A stretch of DNA of 64,000 nucleotides from an uncultured Oscillospiraceae bacterium. GTDB lineage: Bacteria > Bacillota > Clostridia > Oscillospirales > Acutalibacteraceae. The translations under genes were made by a program, and so were the position numbers. Every line of letters begins with the position of its first letter. Positions within the stretch are counted from its first letter, which is position 1. The stretch spans positions 1 through 64,000 of the forward strand of contig URCA01000001.1 in the NCBI GenBank assembly GCA_900546265.1, written 5' to 3'. Shown here piece by piece: positions 26,570-36,400 of this stretch. The notes under the pieces are model-generated. The model did not search any database. It was not told the DNA's origin and saw only the letters and a list, made by a program, of their open reading frames with translations.

Positions 26570-27925
26570 TTATTGCACGTTTACATATTGTGCTAACTTC
26601 TGAATATATGCAGCATTTATATCTTTATTTAAATTCAATTCATCGTTTGTAAACTCACCTTTGGAATATCTCTTAATATATGGTTCAATAAAATCAGGAT
26701 CATTTTTTAGCAAGTATAGATAAGCACATTCAAAAAAATTCCAATTTTTCTTTTCGATCATAGCCTCACAAATTTTGGTTAGCATAGCACTTTCCTTGCA
26801 TGTATTGATATCCTTCAGTAGCAAAGCCCTTGGTACACTATCTTCTACAAACATAATGGCATAATTCCTATACATTTGAGCATCTACACTTTCAACTGGT
26901 AAATGCACAAACGGTTCCTGCATGACCACGTTGCCGGAATGCAAATCAACAGGCTCAACAGGACTCACATAGTCCATTTTAAATGATAACAATCGCTCGT
27001 TTGCATAGTATATATCAATATTCGATACGGCATATACTGTTTCGTTTGTCGAATATCCTGTTGCTCGTTCTATCACCGTTTCATCTAGATCCAGATCGAA
27101 TTCTTCCTGCGGAATCATGTTTTGACTGTGATGTGAACTGCTTGTAGTTTTTCTGATAGCGGAAAAGGGAAGGATAAGCAGTTTTATACCAAAGATAAAA
27201 AAAGTTCCAATTATGATAGCAACAACACGTAGAAAAAGCTGGCCCCTTTTATATGAATCTTTACATATATCCTTATCATCCACACGATTTGTTAACTCAA
27301 AACTAATTATGATAATACATACGGATACAATTATTTCTAATATCAGGCTGCGTATCTGTACAATAAACGCCCTGTTTTGAATCATTTGGCTTATAGATTC
27401 TAAAGATGAAAATTTATCAACCGCTACTTGAATTTCATGTATGGTAAAAATATTAAAAACCGTTACGATAGAAAGACTCACAAAAAGTATCATTAGACCG
27501 CCTGTTATGAATAAAATACTTTTTTTCTTAGTGGCTTGGATTTTCAACTGAAAGAGTTTGCATAAAATTGTCCATGAAATAATGAAACACAGGATGGAAC
27601 ATACATCATTAAGAATGAGGACATAATAGGAAAATATGCGTCCCATCATGTTTATCAAATCGAAACCAAGCTGCACAGCCAAAAGCAGACCGGTTATACC
27701 GATATATTTTTTTAGAGAAAGATGCGTATTAACTGGTTTGGCAATACAAAAAAGGCAGAAAATATAAATGCAAAAATATATTACATTAGTAATAAAATCT
27801 GCTAAAAGCACAGGCGGCTTAGACAATGGCAAAAAATGTTTGGGATACGTCTGCCAGAGAAAATACAAAATATTTAAGCATAAAACAGTTATGATGCTCA
27901 AAGTATATCTTTTTGTTCTCAACAT
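26570..27925 (-). CDS. Low-GC multi-pass membrane protein, candidate RHS partner
   Basis: I do not recognise this 451-residue protein. It has about seven hydrophobic segments in residues 8-255 and a soluble C-terminal part (about 265-451) that ends in a helical region (CEAMIEKKNWNFFECAYLYLL). Its base composition is clearly more AT-rich than the rest of the window, a sign of transfer. It lies directly downstream of the RHS toxin-like gene, separated by an inverted repeat. Immunity genes of RHS toxins occupy this place, so an immunity or cargo role is a reasonable guess. The start follows TAGGAGA. Confidence 0.5.
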   Translation of the reverse strand: MLRTKRYTLSIITVLCLNILYFLWQTYPKHFLPLSKPPVLLADFITNVIYFCIYIFCLFCIAKPVNTHLSLKKYIGITGLLLAVQLGFDLINMMGRIFSYYVLILNDVCSILCFIISWTILCKLFQLKIQATKKKSILFITGGLMILFVSLSIVTVFNIFTIHEIQVAVDKFSSLESISQMIQNRAFIVQIRSLILEIIVSVCIIIISFELTNRVDDKDICKDSYKRGQLFLRVVAIIIGTFFIFGIKLLILPFSAIRKTTSSSHHSQNMIPQEEFDLDLDETVIERATGYSTNETVYAVSNIDIYYANERLLSFKMDYVSPVEPVDLHSGNVVMQEPFVHLPVESVDAQMYRNYAIMFVEDSVPRALLLKDINTCKESAMLTKICEAMIEKKNWNFFECAYLYLLKNDPDFIEPYIKRYSKGEFTNDELNLNKDINAAYIQKLAQYVNVQ

Positions 27926-27966
27926 GGTTCGATCTCCTATTTTAAAAAAATACTACCATGTAGAGT

Positions 27967-28020
27967 ACAGTAACGCGCCCCCTATTACCTATTAAATCTT
28001 AGTAGGGGGGGCGTTACTGT
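27967..28020. repeat. Long inverted repeat between the RHS gene and its neighbour
   Basis: ACAGTAACGC (27967-27976) pairs with GCGTTACTGT (28011-28020), with further pairing of the adjoining C-rich and G-rich blocks. On the minus strand a run of seven T residues follows about 14 nt later. It may end the RHS transcript or mark an exchange point of the variable 3' end. Confidence 0.5.
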
Positions 28021-28044
28021 ATTTCTCCATAGGCTCTTTAGACC

Positions 28045-30684
28045 TTATCTATTGAATCTTGAAAGGGCTTTATTAAATAGCTCTTGATATGTTTGTGGCG
28101 CAGGTTTAGATTGCGATATGTCAACATCAACACGAGGAGTAAAACCAAAGCCTAAAAAACCGGAAAGCACGCCTATTTGTACTTTGTCATTAGGAAACAC
28201 TAGCGGCTTTTCCATAAGTTTTCCTTCTGAATTGAACCACAAAAAGCCTGTTTCACTAGTTTCCCTATGCCGTCTATCTGTAGTTACTTGTGCATCCCAT
28301 ATCTCATACCAATGTGTATCATTTTTACCGGTCAGCGATTTATACTTCTCTTCCATTGCTGAACTTATAACTGCATATCCTATCGGAGAACCCGCCTGGG
28401 CCCAAAAAACACTATGAGGTATGTCATCTGCATATCTCAAAAACAAGTCTTCTGCGCCAGCATAACCTACGGTTATAATAACACGTTTGCTATCTCCTTT
28501 TTGTTGAAATATGAATTGAATATGTGAGTTGGTAACACTACCGTCTAACGCACTTACTACTCCGGGAAACACGCTTAAACCGGTCTGAGCAAGTATATTA
28601 TTGGTACGACCGGTGGAAACTACTTGGTCTCCAGCATATACTATTTGACTATCTTCTTTTTCATTTCCCAGTTCAATCCCAGTTAAAAATTTCAACCAAT
28701 CCCACTCAATTAAATTATCCGATTCCGTGTTAGTAGTAATCCATCCGTTATCGTTAATGGTACTAAAATCATTTGGCAAATATACCGAATAAATATCCCC
28801 TTTATAAGTTACAGAACCGTACGGATTGGAACGCTCTGAAGATAGTCCAAACGGATCAATATTACTTATTGGATTGCCGTTGGCATAGGCATAACGGTTC
28901 AACGTCTGGGAATTGCTGAGATCCCCTACTATTATATCCGCATTGATGAATCTTTTCAACTCCGGACTATAGTACCGGGCGCGCATATACAGAAGACCAT
29001 TGGCATCCGTCATAACGCCGTCGCGGCCATTGTACATGAAGGGGGTATCAGTAGTTCCGGTGCGGGCGATGAGCTGGCCATAGGTATCGTAAGTGAAGGT
29101 GTCCACCACATTGCCCGACTCGTCGGTAATGGCTACTGTGCTTCCGCGGTAGTCATAGTGGTAGGTTTTAAACCCGTTGGCATCTTCCTGGCCGATCAGA
29201 CCCAACCCGTAAACGAATTTGGTGATGCCGCCGTTTTCGTCTTCGATCACCAGCAGTTGGCTGAGAGAGGCGTTGGTATTGTACGTGTAGGTCTTTTGAG
29301 TAGTCCCTTTGGCGTTTGTGATGCGATTGTTTTCCACATCATAGGTATAGGTATTCCCGCCCGCACTGAGCAGCCGGTTGCTGGAATCGTAGGTTAGGGC
29401 AATATCTTCGCCGCCAATGTAGCCGGAAATCATATTGCCGTCCGCGTCGTAGGAGATGGTATGGCCGTTGTAGGAAACCAGCCGATTATTGCTGTCATAG
29501 ACGCAGGAACCGCTCTCATTGCTAACGGTAAAGGATGTGATGTTGCCCGCCTCGTCGTAGGTAAAGGCTTCGGTAGTCGTCTCGTTTGTCGAAAGATCGG
29601 TTTCCTTGCGTTCAGTTACGCGGGAAAGAGCATCATAGGTCATGTCGTACTGCTTGTTATCTGCCAGAGAGGTTTCGCGAACCACACGGCCGAGTTCATC
29701 ATAGACATACTCATATCCGGTGATGATCGTCCCATTCGCCGTTTTCTCAACGGTGGAGAGTACACGGTGCGCATCGTCGTATACGGTAGTGGTCACGCTG
29801 CCATCCGGCTTCGTCACACCAATGACGTTGTTGTTTTCGTCATAGGTATAAGTCGTTATCCTTCCGGCCCAGTCTGTGACCTCCACGAGATTGTTGGCTG
29901 CATCATAGCTGTACGTCACCGATGTATTGTCCGGATAGGTCATCTTAGAAAGATTTCCTGCCGCGTCATAGCTATATTGGATAGTATTGCCGTTTACATC
30001 GGTATATTTGACGACCCGATCGAGGGCATCGTATTCCCGTGTGATAGTACCATTCGCGTCGGTTGCTGTGAGTACATTACCGTTTTCATCGTAAGTGTAG
30101 GAAGCCGTTCCTTCCGCGTTGGTGTATCCAGTGATCCGGCCCAATGCGTCGTAAGTAAATTGGGTTTCTTGGCCCCGAGCGTTAATCAGCTCAGAACAAA
30201 GGTTGAGCGCATTGTATCCATAGGTTTTGGTTCCGCTGGAAGGTGTGGTTTCTGCCGTGAGCCGTCCGGAATCATCATAGGTGTACTGAACGTTGGCACC
30301 AAGCGGGCCGGACACGGTCAGCACATTTCCTTCCAGATCATATGTCGTGCCGCTTTTGGATCCCATCTGGTTTTTAGACTCGATCAGCCGGCCGTTCCTA
30401 TCGTATGTAAATTCCTGATGGTTAGACAGTGCATCAGCCGTTGAGAGCAGCCTGCCCGCCAGATCGTACTCGCTGGTTGTGGTATTCCCGGCGGCATCCG
30501 TGGTGGAAACAGCTTGATTGCTGCTGTTGTAAACGATCGTTGACTGAACTTTTCCCTTGGCGTCGGTAGTGGTCAGCACATTGCCGTTGGGATCGTAAGA
30601 AACCGTAGTGGTGCGGGTGGCGAAATAGGAACTATCCGGGAAACCGCATTGACAAAGGGTTTTCGCAGTCATTAAACAGTACAT
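28045..30684 (-). pseudogene. RHS/YD-repeat protein, N-terminally truncated
   Basis: The open frame encodes 879 residues. It consists of YD repeats (units like YDANGNV--TD) to about residue 580, an RHS core end (RYYSPELKRFINADI, then NPISNIDPFGL near 620) and a variable C-terminal tip of about 260 residues. RHS proteins are normally 1,500 residues or more, with a signal or export region. Here the repeats begin about 30 residues in, the first residues (MYCLMTAKTLCQCG) do not look native, and the frame stops just upstream. It abuts the left end of the conjugative element. Most likely the 5' part was lost when that element inserted or a deletion occurred. The tip matches no toxin I know. Confidence 0.75.
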
Positions 30685-30752
30685 TACCTATATCAACCAC
30701 CATTGTATCAGGTTCGATTCACAATTTCAATGCGAAAACAAATAGGAATTCG

Positions 30753-30764
30753 GAGGGTACCCTC
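30753..30764. promoter_or_regulatory. Perfect 12-bp palindrome touching the parA start codon
   Basis: GAGGGTACCCTC contains the purine-rich ribosome binding site and ends exactly at the ATG. It could be an operator or centromere-like site bound by the partition proteins, or a hairpin that hides the ribosome binding site. Function is not established. Confidence 0.4.
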
Positions 30765-31562
30765 ATGTGTAAAATCATATCCGTCATATCCTGCAAAGGC
30801 GGGGTTGGCAAGACTACATCGGCCGTCAATATCAGCGCCTATCTGCAAATGCAGGGTAAAAGAGTGTGCGTAGTCGATTTGGATGCGCAGCATAACCTCT
30901 CCCGTCATTTTGGCATCTGGGCGATACCTTCGGCAGAAACGCCTACCATAACTGAATTGTTTCGTGCCGCCATTGACGACTGCTCGGATGAAACCATGCA
31001 GCAGATGATACGGGACAGTATCTGCCAGACAACAACGGTGGACATGATCCCCTCAACTGTTCAACTGTCTTCACTGGAAGCAGTCCTTTCTACCGCCACC
31101 AGCCGGGAGCGCGTGCTGGAATACATCCTATCCTTTATAAGGAAAGACTATGACTATATTTTTCTGGACTGTCATCCCGGTCTGGATCTGTTTTCGGTCA
31201 ATGCGCTGACGGCTTCGGATTCGGTTTTGATTCCTGTAGAAGCGCATATCCTGAGCAGCGATGGGCTGGAGCAGGTAGAAAAGATGATCCGCACTGTCCA
31301 ACGAAAATTAAACCCTCGCCTGCGCATCGAAGGTATCATCATCACCAAGTTTCAGGGGCACACGAGCTGCTGCCGCCAAGTCTATGAGATTGTCAAGCGG
31401 GACTTCGGCAGCCAGATCCACATCTTTGAAGAGCCGGTCAAATACGCTATTAAAGTCGCGGAAGCGCCAGCGTTCGGCATCTCGCTGCATGAATACGCCC
31501 CGAACATCGAGCCGGCACAGACATATGCCCGCATTGCATTAGAGGTGATGCGTAGTGCCTAA
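30765..31562 (+). CDS. parA: ParA/Soj-type partition ATPase
   Basis: The 265-residue protein has the deviant Walker A KGGVGKTTSAVN at residues 11-22, Walker A' VDLDAQHN near 43, and the Walker B-like DYIFLDCHPGL near 130. Family members use ATP to position DNA with a ParB partner. The last codons overlap the start of parB. It opens the conjugative-element region and may serve its maintenance, as in Tn1549/CTn-type elements and RepA_N plasmids. Confidence 0.92.
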   Translation: MCKIISVISCKGGVGKTTSAVNISAYLQMQGKRVCVVDLDAQHNLSRHFGIWAIPSAETPTITELFRAAIDDCSDETMQQMIRDSICQTTTVDMIPSTVQLSSLEAVLSTATSRERVLEYILSFIRKDYDYIFLDCHPGLDLFSVNALTASDSVLIPVEAHILSSDGLEQVEKMIRTVQRKLNPRLRIEGIIITKFQGHTSCCRQVYEIVKRDFGSQIHIFEEPVKYAIKVAEAPAFGISLHEYAPNIEPAQTYARIALEVMRSA

Positions 31563-32523
31563 ATTCAACCTGGCGGAACAGTTGGCCTCTACACGATACC
31601 ATATGGACGATGCGGAGGATTTGGGTGAGCTTCTGAAGACTTCCGACAGTCAGGCCGTGCAAAGACTTGTCATACTGCCGCTGGCGAAGCTGGTGGAGTA
31701 CAAGGACGATAATTTTGAAAGAACCACCGGCCGGCCGCAGCCTTTCCGGACATACTCTCAAGAGGATCTGGAATCGCTCGCCAAAAGCATCGCCGAGCAC
31801 GGCGTCATTGACCCGATTACCGTCCGACCGTTTGAGGGCGGCAAATACCAAATCATTGCCGGCCGGCACCGGACGCGGGCTACCGCACTTTGTGGACTGG
31901 CTGGTATTCCGGGAATCATCCGGGATATTGACGACGTGGAAGCCGCCAAAATCATGCTGGATACCAACCTGGAGCAGCGCCACAATCTGTTGTACAGCGA
32001 AAAAGCCTATGCCTACCGGATGCGCATGGAACTGGAAGGCTGTCAGGGAAAACGTACCGATCTGGCGGAAGACGGAGAAAAGGTGGATATGCTGGCGGAA
32101 GTCGGCAGGAAAAACAAGGACAATCGACGTACTGTTGCTGACCTCATTAGGCTGACATACCTGCTGCCGGGTTTGCTGAAGCTTGTGGATGAAGGTACAA
32201 TAGGATTCAAAGTGGGCGTTCAGCTGAGTTATTTACCTGCATTTGCGCAAAGTCATCTGTTGGATACCATCATCCCGACCATTCCGTATAAAAAGAAAAT
32301 TAAGCCTATGCAGGCGTCGGTACTGCGGGAGATGCACAAGTCTGATACACTGACAACGGATTCCATGGAGGAAGTTTTCCGGAAGCAGAAAAATGCTCCT
32401 GCCTCGTTCTCGATCAGCGGAAAGAAACTGAGCGCGTATGCGGATCTGCTGAACGATAAGGACGAAATCGAGAGGCTTTTTCTGGAATTCCTGGAGAACT
32501 ACAAAAGCAAGAGGAGCGCCTGA
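31555..32523 (+). CDS. parB: ParB-like partition protein
   Basis: This 322-residue protein starts at GTG inside the last codons of parA. The ParB N-terminal domain is clear: LAKSIAEHGVIDPITVRP and the GRHRTRATA box (about residues 68-115). A helical DNA-binding part follows and a C-terminal tail. It should bind centromere-like sites and stimulate ParA. Together the pair forms a translationally coupled partition module. Confidence 0.9.
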   Translation: MPKFNLAEQLASTRYHMDDAEDLGELLKTSDSQAVQRLVILPLAKLVEYKDDNFERTTGRPQPFRTYSQEDLESLAKSIAEHGVIDPITVRPFEGGKYQIIAGRHRTRATALCGLAGIPGIIRDIDDVEAAKIMLDTNLEQRHNLLYSEKAYAYRMRMELEGCQGKRTDLAEDGEKVDMLAEVGRKNKDNRRTVADLIRLTYLLPGLLKLVDEGTIGFKVGVQLSYLPAFAQSHLLDTIIPTIPYKKKIKPMQASVLREMHKSDTLTTDSMEEVFRKQKNAPASFSISGKKLSAYADLLNDKDEIERLFLEFLENYKSKRSA

Positions 32524-32585
32524 CTTTGTGCACCCGATGCACAAAGTCAGATCTCTCATACAGATACAGAAATGTGGTGATTTAT

Positions 32586-33392
32586 ATGACGAAACAACTG
32601 ATAATCGCTTTTGCTGCGGCTCTTGCGCTGCTGTGTTCTGCCTGCGGACAGAATACCGATGCGCCTTCCGAAGCGTCATCCGCTCCGGCTGGTCCAGTCC
32701 TGGTAATTAGCGAATCCACAGAGTCATCACAGCAATCATCAACGATAGCGGGAATTACCCCGACAACCGAAATGAAAGGAAGTGGTACAGCGCCCGGTCC
32801 GGGTGGTACCGGCTCTACCGCACCGAACAAATCCCATGAAGCGGGAACCACCAAGCCAACTTCTCCAGTCGTTCCGGATAAGCCGGCGCAAACGCCTCAG
32901 ACGGATGGTTCCAAGAGTACGACAACCTCTGGCACGGCTTTTGTCAGCACCACCGACAAGCCGCAAACGACCAGCACCTCACGCCCCACCACCAGCGATG
33001 CGGCGACCACGACGACGGCCGCGGGGAAATCCCCCTGGGCCTATCCGTACGATATTCCGGCGATGATGCAGGAATGCCGGGAAGAGATCGCTCGTGTGGA
33101 GAAAAGCACTCATGTCGGTTGGGGGTGGGATGACAGCCTGACGAAAGAACAGTCGAGCTGGGATCAGCCAGAAAGCACTGTCCTGTACACAACATATCCC
33201 GATGGATTCGCTTTCGGCGATTATGTATTCGACGGAGATCTCAAAAACTATGTTTTCGGTGAACTAATCCCCTTCTATCTCCGCAATCAGAACCAGTACG
33301 CTATAAAGCGCTGTAAAATCTGGTTTGAACCACTTCCGGATCGTCCCGGCGACTACAACATTTATTTTCTATATCGACCGGATTCGGCCTGA
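32586..33392 (+). CDS. Lipoprotein with Ser/Thr/Pro-rich linker, unknown function
   Basis: The 268-residue protein has a lipoprotein signal (LALLCSAC-G), a low-complexity Ser/Thr/Pro/Gly region (about 25-145), and a small C-terminal domain of about 115 residues (AYPYDIPAMMQECREEIARV onwards) with many Trp and Tyr. I chose the ATG at 32586; an earlier in-frame ATG would bury the signal peptide. The linker suggests the C-terminal domain is held away from the membrane. It is followed by a strong terminator. I do not recognise the domain. Confidence 0.6.
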   Translation: MTKQLIIAFAAALALLCSACGQNTDAPSEASSAPAGPVLVISESTESSQQSSTIAGITPTTEMKGSGTAPGPGGTGSTAPNKSHEAGTTKPTSPVVPDKPAQTPQTDGSKSTTTSGTAFVSTTDKPQTTSTSRPTTSDAATTTTAAGKSPWAYPYDIPAMMQECREEIARVEKSTHVGWGWDDSLTKEQSSWDQPESTVLYTTYPDGFAFGDYVFDGDLKNYVFGELIPFYLRNQNQYAIKRCKIWFEPLPDRPGDYNIYFLYRPDSA

Positions 33393-33407
33393 CCGAATCC
33401 AATTCTA

Positions 33408-33437
33408 AAGCTCAGCCGAAAGGCTGGGCTTTTTTTC
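33408..33437 (+). terminator. Rho-independent terminator after the partition/lipoprotein genes
   Basis: AGCTCAGCC and GGCTGGGCT (33409-33417, 33422-33430) pair around a GAAA tetraloop, followed by seven T residues. Only about 36 nt separate it from the adhesin start, too little for an obvious new promoter, so read-through may feed the conjugation genes. Confidence 0.85.
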
Positions 33438-33473
33438 GCCCATTTTTCATTTTTTGAAAGGAGATTTGAAACA

Positions 33474-36400
33474 ATGACGGGCAAAAAATTGATAGCTGTC
33501 ATGTCTGCGCTCCTGCTCCTGATATCTTCATTCAGTGCAGCGGCCGCCAGTTACCAGCACGGCGACAAGGTGCGCGTCACCCTCTCGGAATGCTGGGCTT
33601 TCCACGGCGGAAGGCGGCCGGGCGAAACCTCAACCTCCAATGGCGGAAATCGGGGTAATCATTATAACAATCGTCTGTACTGGTACGAAGGCTATTCCAT
33701 TGACATTCTTCACACGGACAACCTGTATCCGCCGCAGTACAACGGCCGCACATTCATGTACTGCATACATAAGTGGCAGGACTACGGGAACGGAGAGCGG
33801 CAGTTTTATACCGACAGCGGCGGCCATTTATTTGACAGCCTGTATTGGAACAGTCTGGGAAGAGAAAAACAAAGGCTGCTCCAGCTGCTGTCAATCTACG
33901 GCTTTCCGGCCCGGACGCCCGAGGAACTGGGAGCCCCTTCGGTTGATGACACCTATGCAGCCTGTCAGGCTATCGCATGGGAGATTGTTACCGGCCGCAG
34001 GACGCTGAACGGCTTCACTCCTAACTATAAATCTTCGGGAAACGAAGACACACCTACTGTTGCCCGAGCCAAAGACAACGCCACCTATTTCCGCGACTGT
34101 TATATGTACTATCCCTATGATGGAAATGGCCATTCCATTGGTGAGGCGACACCGGCGCTGGCGGCCTATAACAAGGTGTGGGCGGACATGGCGAAGCACG
34201 ATACCCTGGCGAGTTTTTCGGGTCAAACCCTGAAGCTGAAATGGGACAATACGGCAAAAGCCTATACCGGATCGATCACCGACACCAACGGGATGCTGGC
34301 AAACAGCTTTCTCTCATCCTCCCTGCCTTCCGGCGTATCCTGTGATATATCCGGCAATAACGCAAAGTTTACCTCCATGCAGGAGATCAGTCAATCCGTC
34401 CTTGTGGAATTTCAGAAGGAACTGTCCGAGCTTTGCAAAAGTGCCCCTTTTGCGGTTCTGGAAACAGTGGACGGTAAACCAGGTCAGGAAATGATGTCCG
34501 GCATTATGAACGATCCTCGTTGGTTTTCCCTCCATATCCGCACTTCCAGCGGCCGAATCGACATTGAAAAGCAGTCAGCCGACGGCATTGTGGCTGGGAT
34601 GAAATTCCGCATAGTAGGGAATGGAATTGACCAGGCCGTAACGACCGGGAGCAACGGCAAGGTAAGCCTGTCCCTTCCCGCAGGCACTTTCCGTGTGTTT
34701 GAAGTGGACGTGCCGGATCGGTACGAAACCCCGCCAGAGCAGACGATCACCGTCACTGAAGGCAACACTACAGCAGTGCTTTTTCGCAACAACTACAAAT
34801 ATGGCTCCCTGAAGCTCATCAAGACTTCGGAAGACGGCAAGGTGGGCGGCATCTCCTTCCGCATTGTCGGCAACGGCGTCGATCGGGTCATCGCCACCCA
34901 GACTGACGGGACGTTCCTGTGGGACAGTATCCTTCTGCCCGGCGTCTATGAAATCACCGAGCAGACAGATGACAAATATGAACCGCAGGCCACCCAGCGT
35001 GTCACGGTGGTGGCGGGCCGCACATCTACGGTAACATTCAACAACGTTCTCAAGCGCGGGACACTGGAGGTTGCCAAAACATCCGAGGACGGGCTGAAGA
35101 AAGGCATGACCTTCCGGCTGTCCGGCACATCGCTCTCCGGCCTGCCGGTGGAGCAGTACGCAGTGACGGGCTTGGACGGCATTGCCCGGTTTGAAGACGT
35201 CCTCATCAGCGGCGACATCCCGTATCTGCTGGAAGAGGTGGGAACGCCGAATCGGTATGTGGTGCCGGCCAACCAGACCGCCGTCATCGAATGGAATAAA
35301 GTAACGCACAAATCCTTTGAAAACGTCCTGAAGAAATGGCAGGCCGTCGTCACCAAGTCGGACGATGAAACCGGCACGGCGCAGGGAGGCGCCTCCTTGG
35401 CCGGGGCGGTTTACGGCGTGTTCAAGGGGGAGCAGCTTATCGACCGTTATGAAACAAACGCGGCGGGGCAATTCACCACCCAGTATTACCCATGCGGTGA
35501 CGATTGGACAATCCGCGAGCTTTCGCCCAGCGAAGGTTATCTGCTGAACGAAACCATTTACCACGTCGGCGCTCAAGCGGAGCTATACGAATTGGAGTAC
35601 AACCAGACCGCCCTCGATGTGATAGAAACCGTCAAAAAGGGCCGGGTAGCTTTAATCAAGCACAACGACGACGGCTCCACCGGGATCGAACACCCGGAAG
35701 TGGGCGCAGAATTTCAGCTGTTTCTCAAATCCGCCGGTTCCTACGAGAAAGCCGAGGACTCCGAGCGCGATCTTCTCGTCTGCGATGAACACGGGTTCGC
35801 GCGGTCCAAGGACTTGCCCTACGGCTTATATACCGTTGTCCAGACAAAAGGCAAGGAAGGCACGGCGCTGATGCCCGCCTTTGACGTGTTCATTCAGAAA
35901 GACGGACAGATCTATCGCTATCTCATCAATAACGCTACCTTTGAGGCGCTGGTAGAGATCGTCAAGAAGGACATCGAAACCGGAAAGGTCATCCCCGCGG
36001 CGGGGATCGGTTTCAAGGTGCGGGACACCGATACCGGCGACTATGTGGTACAGCATATCAACTATCCCACTCCTATGGACATTGACACCTTCTATACCGA
36101 TTCCACGGGCCGCCTGATGCTGCCGGAACCGCTCCCCTTTGGGCACTATGAAATCCTTGAACAGTGTACGGCCTATGGCTATGTCTTGAGCAGCGAGCCG
36201 GTGCCTTTCGCGGTGGACGGCACCCAAACGACCATTACGGTGGAGAAGCACAACATCACCCAGAAAGGGCAGATCCTCGTCAAAAAATCCGGCGAGGTAT
36301 TCTCATCCGTAACGGAAACTAACGGATTGTACCAGCCTGTGTATGCTGTGACCGGCCTGCCGGGGGCTGTCTACGCGGTGTATGCCGACATGGACATCAC

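Noticed and set aside
30640..30764. Search for an attachment site or direct repeat linking the left end of the conjugative element with 52158-52404
   Set aside because: I compared the two flanks by eye and saw no convincing direct repeat, so no att site is called.
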